Shown: piece after piece, positions 16,040 through 24,971 of the stretch | Layout of the letters: each line of letters starts with the position of its first letter | Position numbering within the stretch: the stretch's first letter is position 1 | Origin: Sporosarcina sp. FSL K6-1522 | GTDB lineage: Bacteria > Bacillota > Bacilli > Bacillales_A > Planococcaceae | NCBI RefSeq assembly: GCF_038622445.1 | Contig: NZ_CP152019.1 | Span: 1,115,501-1,179,500, forward strand | Direction of reading: 5' to 3' | Length of the DNA: 64,000 nucleotides | Translations under genes and position numbers: made by a program | Notes under the pieces: generated by a model | Seen by the model: the letters and a program-made list of their open reading frames with translations, nothing else | Told to the model about the DNA's origin: nothing | Database searches by the model: none

Positions 16040-16702
16040 ATGTTTCGAATTCCTGAGTCGATTGCGACACTTGGTAAAGAGCGAATTGCTGGTTTTCCCG
16101 TAGAGGGTTTTATTTACGGGGAAGGTCCGCAGCAACCGGAGCTAATGCTCATTGGGGAAGCGCCGGGTGAATTTGAGCTGGTCGATGGCATTCCGTTTAT
16201 CGGCCGTGCGGGAAAGGAACTGATGAAGTCCCTTGCGACGATCGGGTTGGCGCGTGAAGACGTCTATATTACAAGTGCAGTACGCAGTAGGCCATATCGA
16301 TGGGGAACAAAAAAAGAGCGCGATGGCACGACAACGGAGCGAAAATACAATCGTCCACCGACGCGAAAAGAAATCTTGGCACATGCGCCTGTGTTGGATT
16401 ATGAACTGGTGAACATCAAGCCGAAACTGATTGTCACGCTTGGCAATGTAGGCTTGCAGCGCTTGCTTGGAAATGAGGCCAAAGTGACGGAGCTTCATGG
16501 ACAACTGTTAGAGCGTCCTATCCAATATTTGTGTGAACTTGAAGATACAACGTTCAACTGGACGACAGAAATGTATCGGATTGTGCCAACCTTTCATCCG
16601 GCCTCCATCTTTTACAGACCATCCCACAGACCCTCGTTGGAAGCAGACTGGCTAGAAATTGGGCGTATTTTGAGAGAGATGGATGGCAATGCTTCGTCAT
16701 AA
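16040..16702 (+). CDS. Uracil-DNA glycosylase family protein lacking iron-sulfur cysteines
   Basis: This 220-residue protein of the uracil-DNA glycosylase superfamily probably removes uracil or related damaged bases. It has the family 4/5 motif A (GEAPGEFELVDGIPFIGRAG), the central IKPKLIVTLGNVGLQRLLG and motif B (FHPASIFYRPS). Classical family 4 enzymes bind a 4Fe-4S cluster through four cysteines, but here only one Cys remains (YLCELED), so the cluster must be absent. I chose ATG 16040; the earlier ATG 16022 lies before the Shine-Dalgarno GAGAGGGGGG. A second DNA glycosylase gene starts 16 bases downstream. Confidence 0.85.
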   Translation: MFRIPESIATLGKERIAGFPVEGFIYGEGPQQPELMLIGEAPGEFELVDGIPFIGRAGKELMKSLATIGLAREDVYITSAVRSRPYRWGTKKERDGTTTERKYNRPPTRKEILAHAPVLDYELVNIKPKLIVTLGNVGLQRLLGNEAKVTELHGQLLERPIQYLCELEDTTFNWTTEMYRIVPTFHPASIFYRPSHRPSLEADWLEIGRILREMDGNASS

Positions 16703-16718
16703 GAATGGGGGTTGAAGG

Positions 16719-17312
16719 ATGTACACACCAGTCGATAAAAGCTTTTTCGAAGCGCCTGTATTGGAACTGGCACAAAAGTTACTTGGGCAGTATATCGTTC
16801 ATGAACAACCAAGTGTGGCGCTTGTGGCACGTATTGTTGAAACGGAAGCCTATCAAGGGCCGGAAGATCGTGCGGCGCATAGTTTTGGAGGTCGTCGAAC
16901 GAAGCGAACGGACGTGATGTTTGGTGAAGCAGGGCTTGTCTATACGTATAGGATGCATACACATACGCTGATTAATGTTGTTAGTGGTTCTCTTGAGACG
17001 CCACATGCGATTTTAATCCGCGGGGTTGAACCTATTGAAGGGCTTGAACAGATGAAAGAAAATCGTGGCGCTCAATTGAAAATGACAGATTGGACGAATG
17101 GGCCTGGGAAATTGACGAAGGCGCTGGGCATCACGATGGAGTATTACGGTCACCATTGGTCAGATAAGCCGCTTTTCATCGCTGAAGGACCGGGTGTAAG
17201 CGAAATTATTGCGGGGCCGCGTGTAGGAATTGGGAATTCAGGAGAGGCGGTTCATTATCCGTGGCGATTTTACGAGAAGGATAATCCGTTTGTGTCGAAA
17301 TATCGTGCGTGA
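16719..17312 (+). CDS. DNA-3-methyladenine glycosylase (AAG/Mpg family)
   Basis: This 197-residue enzyme excises alkylated and deaminated purines in base-excision repair. It shows the AAG family pattern: ARIVETEAYQGPEDRAAH with the catalytic Glu, the DNA-intercalating region with T-R near KRTDVMFGEAGLVYTY, INVV, ILIRGVEP and the C-terminal GPGKLTKALGI and GPRVGI. The length is usual for bacterial members such as Bacillus YxlJ. The upstream uracil glycosylase gene ends 16 bases before it, so the pair forms a small repair operon. Confidence 0.93.
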   Translation: MYTPVDKSFFEAPVLELAQKLLGQYIVHEQPSVALVARIVETEAYQGPEDRAAHSFGGRRTKRTDVMFGEAGLVYTYRMHTHTLINVVSGSLETPHAILIRGVEPIEGLEQMKENRGAQLKMTDWTNGPGKLTKALGITMEYYGHHWSDKPLFIAEGPGVSEIIAGPRVGIGNSGEAVHYPWRFYEKDNPFVSKYRA

Positions 17313-17453
17313 AAATGAATGGGCTGTAAAGGCAGAGAAGACGTTGATACGTTGTAGAGAAAATCATATAGGAGCATACGTTGGAGTTGTTTTTAGAAAA
17401 TAATAAGTATTTAGAATAAATAATTGAATTATAAAATTAATGTGTTTTATGTG

Positions 17454-17480
17454 AAAGCCCAGACTATTGGGCTTTTTTTG
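17454..17480 (+). terminator. Intrinsic terminator, between the glycosylase operon and ykvI
   Basis: Perfect AAAGCCCA-GACTAT... / TGGGCTTT 8-bp stem followed by a T-run. It lies about 140 bases after the glycosylase stop; the rest of 17313-17602 shows nothing else. Confidence 0.85.
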
Positions 17481-17602
17481 TTGTTGAAATGATTAGACAA
17501 GCGTGTTAAATTAGTACAGGAAGAAGAAAAAACGAGTTAAATTTTTTGATTATTTAGTAGAATGGCTGTTTTCAAAGACAGCGAAATCAATCGGAGGGCA
17601 TC

Positions 17603-18658
17603 ATGAAGAATATACTCAAAATGGGAAGCGCTTTCATAGGAATTATTGTTGGAGCAGGTTTTGCTTCAGGACAAGAAATCTTGCAATACTTTACAAGTTT
17701 TGGCTTGATGGGTAATGTTGCAGCCATCGTGTCGACTGCGTTGTTTGCGTATCTTGGAATGATTTTGACACGCCTTGGAAGTCGGATGCGCACGACATCA
17801 CATAAGGATGTTATTTATAAAATTAGTGGTCGTTATTTGGGCGTAATTGTTGATGCGATTATTATATTTACATTATTTGGCGTTGGAGTTGTTATGATTG
17901 CGGGCGCGGGTGCGAACCTGAATCAGCAGTTCGGATTGCCGTCTTATGTAGGTAGTCTGCTAATGGTTGTTTTGGTTTTGCTAACGATTATGCTTAATGT
18001 AGACAAGGTTGTTGGCGTTATCGGAAGTATTACACCGTTTCTGATTTTGGCGGTAGTTTTAGTTGCCGTCTATTGTCTAGCAACATTGGATACTTCGTTC
18101 TCTGTATTAGATCCAGTTGCACGTGAAGTGAAGACGACATTGCCTAACTGGTTTATCTCAGCTATAAACTATGTATCCTTTAATATCGCGGTCGGTGCTT
18201 CTATGGCACTTGTAATGGGCGGAGCGGAGAAGGATGAAAAAACGGCAGCATGGGGTGGACTCGTTGGTGGACTTGGCCTCGGGATTCTCATCTTGTTAAG
18301 CCACTTGGCAATCTTTTCAAAAATCGAAACGGTCGCTACTGCAGAAATGCCAACGCTGGCGATTATCAATGACATTTCCCCAGTAGCAGCTATTTTCATG
18401 GCGTTCATCTTGTACGGTATGATTTTCAATACGGCTGTGAGTATGTTCTATGCATTTGGTGCACGTTTTGTTCCGATTGGTACGAAAAAGTTTAAAACGT
18501 TTGTTTTCATTACACTTGTGATTGGATTTGGCTTGAGCTTTGTTGGTTTTACAAAGCTAGTAGCTTACTTCTACCCACTAATTGGTTACCTAGGTCTGTT
18601 CCTAGTCGCTGCATTGATCTTTGCATCGTTTAGGCTACCTGCAAAAGTTCAGGGATAA
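17603..18658 (+). CDS. ykvI: YkvI-family membrane transporter
   Basis: This 351-residue, roughly ten-helix protein belongs to the YkvI family, distant relatives of amino-acid and sodium symporters. The N-terminus MGSAFIGIIVGAGFASGQEILQYF is characteristic, with a glycine-rich unwound first helix as in APC/LeuT-fold carriers. The substrate is unknown. The Shine-Dalgarno is CGGAGGG. It is transcribed alone and followed by a long hairpin terminator. Confidence 0.88.
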   Translation: MKNILKMGSAFIGIIVGAGFASGQEILQYFTSFGLMGNVAAIVSTALFAYLGMILTRLGSRMRTTSHKDVIYKISGRYLGVIVDAIIIFTLFGVGVVMIAGAGANLNQQFGLPSYVGSLLMVVLVLLTIMLNVDKVVGVIGSITPFLILAVVLVAVYCLATLDTSFSVLDPVAREVKTTLPNWFISAINYVSFNIAVGASMALVMGGAEKDEKTAAWGGLVGGLGLGILILLSHLAIFSKIETVATAEMPTLAIINDISPVAAIFMAFILYGMIFNTAVSMFYAFGARFVPIGTKKFKTFVFITLVIGFGLSFVGFTKLVAYFYPLIGYLGLFLVAALIFASFRLPAKVQG

Positions 18659-18665
18659 AAGAGTG

Positions 18666-18715
18666 ACAGGGGTTGTTTCGAAGGGGGGTCCTTTGAAGCA
18701 GCCTCTGTTTTATTG
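18666..18715 (+). terminator. Intrinsic terminator after ykvI
   Basis: A long stem (ACAGGGGTTGTTTCGAAGG pairing with CCTTTGAAGCAGCCTCTGT, several G-U pairs), then TTTTATT. Confidence 0.8.
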
Positions 18716-19556
18716 ATCGGAGAAAAATAATTAAATTATACATTAGGCACTTTATATACAATTGCATTTGGAGTACTTTGAATCGAACACTTTCTTCGAT
18801 AATCGTATGGTGATTGCTCATCCGTCGCTCTCCAAAGACGTGGGTATACAAAGTGCGCATACTTTTTGGAAAGAAAGAATCATCGGCTCTTTACCTAGAG
18901 TGGCGGCCAAAGATACAATTTTGGCCGCTGAAGCTTTTGCCATAGACTTTTCTTTTGTTATTGTGGGAGAGCTAACTTTCTACAACGTTTATCATGTTAA
19001 GAAGTCTAATCCTTGCTCGAAGTAAAGTAAAGAAGGAACGCATTGTTTAATGGACAAGAGTGCCCGAAATTGTATCTTCGGGCACTTACTCTTCCTATAG
19101 AAAGTCATTTCTTCTTTTCTTTCCGAGCAACCGCATTTTTCACTTAATTATTGGAGGGACGCGACAGGTAATGAGTCGCAACAGCATTATAAAAACAAGT
19201 ATGTCTAGCAGTGACGCAGTCATTGCTAGACATACTTGCCCTTTGAACAGGAGGAATCGCACTTGAATTCCCCCTAAAGCTGTCGTGAATCATATACTGA
19301 AAGCGGACCGGAAATCGTTCAGTGAAAATGAAGATGTAAAGCATTTCTCATCAATCTTTTATGCAAGTAAATGGTTAATCAACAGGCGCGTTTCTTTAGT
19401 TCAATATATATAGTAGGGGAAAGCTAGGGTAGTAGTTGTATTCAGTTTGGAAAAAATGGTTTAATGGTAGTAGTTGACTTGAATTGGTAGAAGGCTAAAT
19501 TCTTCGCTAGTTCAAGCTATGCTTGGCGTAATGGATTCAGGAAGGAATGAACTGTT
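18716..19556. other. 840-bp interval without a convincing gene, with several hairpins
   Basis: Frames here are short and lack Shine-Dalgarno sites. Notable structures are GCGGCCAAA/TTTGGCCGC (18903-18928), AGTGCCCGAA/TTCGGGCACT (19059-19086) and a perfect 15-bp inverted repeat at 19196-19238. A coding-like stretch (about 19279-19410) gives a 45-codon open frame without a start. The interval may hold gene or mobile-element debris, but nothing was identifiable. Confidence 0.5.
19196..19238. repeat. Perfect 15-bp inverted repeat
   Basis: CAAGTATGTCTAGCA (19196-19210) and TGCTAGACATACTTG (19224-19238) flank a 13-base centre, GTGACGCAGTCAT, that is itself nearly self-complementary. No T-run follows on either strand, so it does not look like a terminator. 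A protein-binding site, a small-RNA hairpin or an element end are possible. Confidence 0.6.
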
Positions 19557-20357
19557 TTGTTGCACTATCGAACATATGAAATTAGCCCGGAGACTCCATG
19601 GGTGACATTTATACATGGCGCAGGTGGTAGCTCATCTGTCTGGTTTAAGCAAATCCGTGAATTTCGAAAAAAACATAATGTGCTCTTAGTCGATCTTCGA
19701 GGACATGGACAATCTGCTCGTGGCATGTGGAAAAAAGGCGATACATTCGCAGACATATCGAGAGAAGTTATTGAAGTATTAGACGAAGTAGGCATCAAAG
19801 AGACGCATGTTATTGGCATGTCACTTGGCACAATCGTCGCGCAAACGATGGCGGACAATTTCCCAGGACGCGTGAAATCATTGATTCTTGGCGGAGCCAT
19901 CATCCGTTTTGATATTCGGACGAAATTGTTATTGCTAGTAGGACGTGCAGTGAAACGCTTTGTCCCTTATATGTTACTTTATCGATTGTTTGCGTATATT
20001 ATTATGCCGCGAAAAGAGCACGAGGAGTCGAGGATGGCATTCGTCAATGAGGCCAAGAAAGTGTACCAGAAAGAATTTATAAGATGGTTTTCGCTAACGA
20101 AGCTTATCAATCCCTATTTAACCCGCTTGCAAATTTCGACAACAGCGATTCCGACATTATTCTTAATGGGGGAGGAAGATTATCTTTTCATCCCACCGAT
20201 TGAGGAAGTGGTTCGTAAAAATAAAGGCTTTGAATTCATCAAAATTGAAAAATCTGGACATGTCTGCAACATTGATCAACCAGAGGTGTTTAATAAATTA
20301 GCAATCGATTATATTGCTAAAATCGAACAAAAAAATGCTGTCATCCCAATTGGGTGA
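19557..20357 (+). CDS. Alpha/beta hydrolase
   Basis: This 266-residue enzyme of the alpha/beta hydrolase fold has the oxyanion-hole motif HGAGGSSSVW, DLRGHGQS, the nucleophile elbow GMSLG (Ser near residue 98), an acid in MGEEDYLF and the catalytic His in KSGHVCNIDQPEVFN. This set is typical of MhpC/proline-iminopeptidase-like enzymes; the substrate is unknown. The start is TTG at 19557 behind GGAAGG. A bidirectional terminator separates it from the convergent hmp gene. Confidence 0.85.
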   Translation: MLHYRTYEISPETPWVTFIHGAGGSSSVWFKQIREFRKKHNVLLVDLRGHGQSARGMWKKGDTFADISREVIEVLDEVGIKETHVIGMSLGTIVAQTMADNFPGRVKSLILGGAIIRFDIRTKLLLLVGRAVKRFVPYMLLYRLFAYIIMPRKEHEESRMAFVNEAKKVYQKEFIRWFSLTKLINPYLTRLQISTTAIPTLFLMGEEDYLFIPPIEEVVRKNKGFEFIKIEKSGHVCNIDQPEVFNKLAIDYIAKIEQKNAVIPIG

Positions 20358-20370
20358 CAGCATTTTTGTT
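20331..20370. terminator. Bidirectional terminator between the hydrolase gene and hmp
   Basis: AAAAATGCTGTCATCCC-AATT-GGGTGACAGCATTTTT serves both convergent genes. Confidence 0.9.
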
Positions 20371-20385
20371 TGCTTAGGTGTTTTC

Positions 20386-21573
20386 TTATGCGTTTGCTAG
20401 TTCAAGTTGAACAGCAGGGCCGAAGAATTCGAAGTGTACTTTGTCTGCTGGGAAACCAAGTGCATACAAGTCATTAATGACAACTTGCATGAACGCTGTT
20501 GGTCCACACACATAGATATCGCTGCCTTCTAAAACGTTAGCTGCAAGGAATTCACGGTTGATGAAACCATCGCCTTCTTCTGAGTAAAGCGCTTTGTAGC
20601 TGGAAGCTGACAGAGATGCATTCAATTCTTGTAAAACTGTGTCGAATGCTTGGTGTTTGCGTGTACGTGCAGAGTGCAAGAACGCAACTGGACGATCTTT
20701 AGTTGTTTTTGCAATTGTTTCGTACATGCTCATCATTGGTGTGATACCAACGCCACCACTAATCAATGTGACAGGGTTGTTGCTTTCAGTATCAAGGTGG
20801 AAATCTCCAGCAGGTGCGCTGACTTCAAGTGTGTCACCAACGTTAAGTTCATTATGCAGGTAGACAGATACTTTACCAGCTGGTTGGTTTTCATCTTCAC
20901 GTTTAACAGAGATGCGGTACACATCGCCTGTTGAAGCTTGTGACAAGCTGTATTGGCGGTTTACTGTATACTCTTCACCTGGAATTTGTGTACGAATAGA
21001 GATGTATTGACCAGGTAGGTAAGCAGGTAATGTTTTGCCGTCTGCAGGTTTCAGGTAGAAAGATGTAATGACATCACTTTCAACGACTTTATCGGCAATC
21101 GTGAATTCTTTGAATGTTGCCCATCCGCCTTCAGCTTGCTCAGCTTTCTTATACATGTCTTTTTCGATGCCGATGAAAGCATCAGCAATAACGCCATAAG
21201 CTTGGCCCCATGCTTCGATGATTTCTGGTGTAGCTGCATCTCCAAGAACTTCTTTAATAGCACCTAGTAGGTGGTAACCAACGATTGGATAATGTTCAGC
21301 TTTAATGCCGAGTGATTTATGTTTGTGTGCGATTTGGACAACGACTGGAATAATTGCCCCAAGATTATCGATGTTTGCAGCAGCTGCGTAAACTGTGTTA
21401 GCAAGTGCAGCTTGTTGACGACCTTGTGATTGGTTTGCATGGTTGAAGATATTCAAAAGTTCAGGGTTTGCCTCGAACATGTTTTTATAAAAGACGGTTG
21501 TAATCGTATTTCCGTGTTGTTCTAATACCGGTACAGTTGATTTGATAATGTTGATCGTTTCTTGTGAAAGCAT
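20386..21573 (-). CDS. hmp: Flavohaemoprotein (nitric oxide dioxygenase)
   Basis: Hmp converts nitric oxide to nitrate using NAD(P)H, FAD and haem. This 395-residue protein has an N-terminal globin domain (proximal His in [12 protein letters not shown], then [11 protein letters not shown]), an FAD domain (RQYSLSQ) and a C-terminal NAD domain ([22 protein letters not shown]). I chose ATG 21573; a TTG at 21585 directly abuts the Shine-Dalgarno and is less likely. The divergent nsrR gene encodes the NO-sensing repressor, and an NsrR-type operator lies between them, so induction by NO is expected. Confidence 0.95.
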   Translation of the reverse strand: MLSQETINIIKSTVPVLEQHGNTITTVFYKNMFEANPELLNIFNHANQSQGRQQAALANTVYAAAANIDNLGAIIPVVVQIAHKHKSLGIKAEHYPIVGYHLLGAIKEVLGDAATPEIIEAWGQAYGVIADAFIGIEKDMYKKAEQAEGGWATFKEFTIADKVVESDVITSFYLKPADGKTLPAYLPGQYISIRTQIPGEEYTVNRQYSLSQASTGDVYRISVKREDENQPAGKVSVYLHNELNVGDTLEVSAPAGDFHLDTESNNPVTLISGGVGITPMMSMYETIAKTTKDRPVAFLHSARTRKHQAFDTVLQELNASLSASSYKALYSEEGDGFINREFLAANVLEGSDIYVCGPTAFMQVVINDLYALGFPADKVHFEFFGPAVQLELANA

Positions 21574-21629
21574 AGTGGAGCACAACCTTTCGTATTTGTT
21601 AACCTAATCATAAACGATGAAAAGAATTA

Positions 21630-21652
21630 AAGCTATATATAAAATACATCTT
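21630..21652. promoter_or_regulatory. NsrR operator upstream of hmp
   Basis: The 23-base sequence starting AAGCTATATAT and ending AAATACATCTT matches the Bacillus-type NsrR palindrome (AAGATGYATTT-N-AAATRCATCTT) at about 20 positions. The half nearer nsrR is perfect. It lies 57 bases before the hmp start and about 85 before nsrR. Confidence 0.75.
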
Positions 21653-21682
21653 TAGAGAGTGTTAGAAAGTTAGTCACATTTC

Positions 21683-21711
21683 TTTCACCTATTTGCCTCA
21701 AACGCTATAAT
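21683..21711 (+). promoter_or_regulatory. Promoter of nsrR
   Basis: TTTCAC (21683-21688), 17-base spacer, TATAAT (21706-21711), 25 bases before the nsrR ATG. Confidence 0.65.
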
Positions 21712-21735
21712 AGGTTGTGAAAGAGCGGTGAGATT

Positions 21736-22179
21736 ATGCGTTTAACAATGTATACAGATTTTTCCTTGCGAGTACTCATTTTTTTAGGTGCTAAAGAGCA
21801 AGGGGAACTTTCAACGGTCCAAGAAATCTCGGACACATATAGCATTTCGAAAAACCATTTGACGAAAGTGGTGCATGAGCTTGGAAAGATGGGGTTAATT
21901 GAAACCATTCGGGGACGTGGTGGTGGTATTCGGTTGAAAGAAGAACCAGCAAACATCAATATTGGAGAGCTTGTTCGGAAGACCGAAGACGATTTCCATC
22001 TTGTTGAATGTTTCAATCCAGAATCGAATGGCTGTATCTTGTCTTCGTCTTGTCGATTGAAAGGCGTATTACATGAAGCATTAACAGCTTATTTTAAGGT
22101 GTTGGACAACTATACAATCGCGGACTTTATCATGAATAAAGATGAATTACATGCAATATTATTCAATCGATCTTTGTGA
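21736..22179 (+). CDS. nsrR: NO-sensing Rrf2-family repressor NsrR
   Basis: This 147-residue regulator has the Rrf2 winged-helix N-terminus (MRLTMYTDFSLRVLIFLG, then YSISKNHLTKVVHELGKMGLI and the wing RGRGGGIRL) and three cysteines in the cluster-binding region C-x7-C-x5-C (ECFNPESNGCILSSSC), which hold an iron-sulfur cluster attacked by nitric oxide. The divergent hmp gene with a matching operator makes the NsrR assignment secure. The Shine-Dalgarno is CGGTGAG. Confidence 0.93.
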   Translation: MRLTMYTDFSLRVLIFLGAKEQGELSTVQEISDTYSISKNHLTKVVHELGKMGLIETIRGRGGGIRLKEEPANINIGELVRKTEDDFHLVECFNPESNGCILSSSCRLKGVLHEALTAYFKVLDNYTIADFIMNKDELHAILFNRSL

Positions 22180-22195
22180 TAAAATGTTAGAGAAA

Positions 22196-22400
22196 CTTCA
22201 ATCAATGGGAGCTTTATCCCCAATGATTGTTTAAGGAACTTAGGCTAAGAACGCCACGTCCTGTGGCAATGCCTAAGTAACCAACATCCTGTTGGCCCGA
22301 ACTCATCGGGCATTTACGGGCAGTTGAGTCTCGCATAGACTTCGTCAGGTATTTTGAAGTCTTGAAGTGAGGATTTACTGCCCGTTAATGCGGGATACAA
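22196..22400. ncRNA. Highly structured leader or intergenic RNA element before ppaC
   Basis: Nested and tandem perfect stems fill the region: ACTTAGGC/GCCTAAGT (22238-22278) enclosing GCCAC-GTCCT-GTGGC (22253-22267); CCAAC-ATCCT-GTTGG (22281-22295); CCCGA-ACTCA-TCGGG (22296-22310); and ACGGGCAGT/ACTGCCCGT (22316-22385) enclosing AGACTTC/GAAGTCT. No open frame fits. It may be a structured RNA or an interspersed hairpin repeat. Strand and function are unknown; a possible ppaC promoter (TTTACT, 16 bases, TACAAT at 22396-22401) overlaps its end. Confidence 0.55.
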
Positions 22401-22437
22401 TGACTAGTAAAGAAGAAAAGAACAGGGGGCTATTTTT

Positions 22438-23364
22438 ATGGGAAAGGTTTTAGTGTTCGGACATAAAAATCCAGATACAGACTCGATTACAGCAGCGATT
22501 AGCTATGCGTATTTGAAGCAACAAATAGGAGTAGATGCAGAAGCGGTACGACTAGGTGTTGTGACGAATGAGACGGCTTATGCGCTTGAACAATTCGGCT
22601 TTGAAGCGCCACGCTTCATTGAAAAGGCTGCACCAGAAGCTGCGCAAGTCATTCTTGTCGATCATAATGAGAAGCAACAAAGTGTAGATGATTTGGATGA
22701 TGTACAAGTCATCGAAGTTGTTGACCATCATCGCATTGCGAACTTTGCGACGAGTGACCCACTTTATTATCGTGCGGAGCCGGTTGGTTGTACGGCAACG
22801 ATTTTGAATAAATTATACAAAGAACAGGGCGTAGCGATTCCGAAAAACATTGCAGGTCTTATGCTTTCTGCGATTATTTCGGATTCTTTACTGTTCAAAT
22901 CACCGACGTTCACAGAAGAGGACCGTGTGGCGGCGGAAGAATTGGCAGCCATTGCAGAAGTAGATGCGCAGGAATATGGACTGGCTATGCTAAAAGCGGG
23001 CGCGGATTTAAGCGATAAGACGTTGGAAGATTTGATCGGACTGGATGCGAAAGAGTTCTCGATTGGCGATGTGAAAATCGAAATTGCACAAGTAAACGCG
23101 GTCGACATTAATGACGTTATGAGTCGTCAGGCGGAGCTGGAAGACTTGTTGAATGGCGTTATTGCGGACAAAGGACTTGGCTTATTCTTGTTCGTTGTAA
23201 CGGATATTTTAAACAACGATTCAGCTGTTATCGCACTTGGTAAGGAAGCGGAACGTGCAAGCGCGGCGTTCAATGTGTCACTTGTGAATAACACGGCGAC
23301 GTTGCAAGGTGTCGTTTCGCGTAAGAAACAAATCGTACCCGTATTAACGGAAGCGTTGAAATAA
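22438..23364 (+). CDS. ppaC: Manganese-dependent inorganic pyrophosphatase (family II)
   Basis: PpaC hydrolyses pyrophosphate to phosphate and pulls biosynthetic reactions forward. This 308-residue protein is a DHH-superfamily enzyme: [14 protein letters not shown] (metal ligands His and Asp), ILVDHNE, the DHH motif in [11 protein letters not shown], and the C-terminal substrate-binding SRKKQIVP. The length is exactly typical. The Shine-Dalgarno is AGGGGG. It is monocistronic, with a terminator following, and is preceded by the structured element at 22196-22400. Confidence 0.95.
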   Translation: MGKVLVFGHKNPDTDSITAAISYAYLKQQIGVDAEAVRLGVVTNETAYALEQFGFEAPRFIEKAAPEAAQVILVDHNEKQQSVDDLDDVQVIEVVDHHRIANFATSDPLYYRAEPVGCTATILNKLYKEQGVAIPKNIAGLMLSAIISDSLLFKSPTFTEEDRVAAEELAAIAEVDAQEYGLAMLKAGADLSDKTLEDLIGLDAKEFSIGDVKIEIAQVNAVDINDVMSRQAELEDLLNGVIADKGLGLFLFVVTDILNNDSAVIALGKEAERASAAFNVSLVNNTATLQGVVSRKKQIVPVLTEALK

Positions 23365-23372
23365 GAAAATTG

Positions 23373-23412
23373 AAAAGGCTGTGCCCATGTGAAATGGGCG
23401 CAGCCTTTTTGT
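23373..23412 (+). terminator. Intrinsic terminator after ppaC
   Basis: AAAGGCTGTGCCCAT / ATGGGCGCAGCCTTT stem with a short loop, followed by TTTTGTATTT. Confidence 0.9.
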
Positions 23413-23490
23413 ATTTTATAGAGGAAGTCGATGGTGTTGCGCTGATAGTTCGACCGTTTGTCCCTGCCAGTTCGCATACACCTGAACAGT

Positions 23491-24867
23491 CTATTTCAAA
23501 TCCAACGGCTTTGTCGCCGGACCTTCGAGGACTGAGCCATCTTTACGGAAACGGGAGCCGTGGCATGGGCAATCCCATGTTTCATCCGCCTTATTCCACC
23601 TTGTTCGACAGCCCATATGCGTACAAATTGGGGAAGACATTCGCGTTAAGTGCCCGCCTGTAAATTCTTTTACGACAAGCCCCGTATTTTTCAACGCTTG
23701 TAGCAAGAACGATCCAAATCCCGTCCGATCCGGTGCATACAGTGCGGATGCTTTGTTTGTCCTGCCGACAATGAGGTCGCTAATGATGCGAGCGCTTGCC
23801 ATGGAATTCGACAACCCCCATTTTCGATAGCCTGTGCTGATGTAAACATAGGGCATACTGGAAGAAATAATGCCTGCATAAGGAACCAAATCAGGGGTCT
23901 GGGGATCTTGCGCTGACCAGCCGTTTGTCAGTGTAGAAAGGTTATACAAATCTTTTACATCTGAATAAAGCCGTTCGTAATGCACTTGCGTATCGCTTTC
24001 CATACCAGCTTGGTGGCTCTCCCCAGACAGTAGGAAATAGGATTGGCCATCGATCAATGCCGTTCGAATCGAGCGTTTGGGCGAATCGATGGCGATATAT
24101 TGACCGTGCAAAGGCATGTCAGCTTCTGCTGCAACGAGATAAGAACGGTCAACGGATAACTTCATAATTTGTAACCCGCGTAACGCTTCAATTGGATAAT
24201 GTGTACATAATACCAGTTCGTTGAATTGCACTTCGTGTCCGGCATTCATGGAAAGTAAGCGTTTTTTCAAATCCATTAGCACGACGTCTGATTGTTCATA
24301 AATGCGCGCGCCCGCTTCGACTGCGAGTTGTGCAAGATGTTGACCAAGACGTACAGGGTGGATTTGACACTCATCTTTTATCGTAAGTGTTGTGTCCATG
24401 TGAATGGGTAATTCTGAATTTCTTCCGAGTTCGCCGGGGATGCCAAGTTCCTCATAGGCACGCATTTCATGGCGCAGTAATTCACTCCCTTGCCTGGATT
24501 GCGAATAAAGAATGGAGTCCGCCGCCTTTAATTCATCATCCTGCGCAAAGGACCTAGCGAATTGAATGGCGTCTTCATTCACATCATAATAGTACTTGGC
24601 CTGGTCACGTCCAAACTTTTTTAGTAATTTTGAATAGATAATATCGTGTTGCGCGGTTAACTTGCCTGTCGAGTTACCTGTTGCCCCTGAAAGGATGGTG
24701 TCTTTCTCGAGAAGGATGACATCTTTTCCTTCTTTGGCGAGGAAATAAGCGTTAGCAATTCCGCTTAGTCCGCCGCCAATTATGCAAATATCACAATCGA
24801 TATCTTGGTCGAGTTGGGGAAACGGATCGCGCGGATAGGCTGTATGTAGCCATAGTGAATTAAACAT
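23491..24867 (-). CDS. yhfW: FAD-dependent oxidoreductase with C-terminal Rieske domain
   Basis: This 458-residue fusion has an N-terminal DAO-type FAD domain (DICIIGGGLSGIANAYFLA, ...VILLEKD) and a C-terminal Rieske [2Fe-2S] domain with both ligand pairs (CTHMGC and CPCHGS). It resembles Bacillus YhfW; the substrate is unknown. I chose ATG 24867 because GGAGGT lies 7 bases upstream; the frame extends further, but only through the ribosome-binding site. It faces away from the DsbA-like gene at 24972, with a shared intergenic region of about 100 bases. Confidence 0.88.
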   Translation of the reverse strand: MFNSLWLHTAYPRDPFPQLDQDIDCDICIIGGGLSGIANAYFLAKEGKDVILLEKDTILSGATGNSTGKLTAQHDIIYSKLLKKFGRDQAKYYYDVNEDAIQFARSFAQDDELKAADSILYSQSRQGSELLRHEMRAYEELGIPGELGRNSELPIHMDTTLTIKDECQIHPVRLGQHLAQLAVEAGARIYEQSDVVLMDLKKRLLSMNAGHEVQFNELVLCTHYPIEALRGLQIMKLSVDRSYLVAAEADMPLHGQYIAIDSPKRSIRTALIDGQSYFLLSGESHQAGMESDTQVHYERLYSDVKDLYNLSTLTNGWSAQDPQTPDLVPYAGIISSSMPYVYISTGYRKWGLSNSMASARIISDLIVGRTNKASALYAPDRTGFGSFLLQALKNTGLVVKEFTGGHLTRMSSPICTHMGCRTRWNKADETWDCPCHGSRFRKDGSVLEGPATKPLDLK

Positions 24868-24971
24868 GAAATAACCTCCGTCACATCTACTTGAAATCGT
24901 AGTAAGCATATTCATTGTTGCCTTCTTTGTTTGAATTTAAAATGAAAAGTAGGAAAGGTGTGTGGAGAATC

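Noticed and set aside
18762..19025. Open frame of 87 codons after ykvI
   Set aside because: There is no ribosome-binding site, the codons cross a 9-bp inverted repeat and the product shows no recognisable domain.
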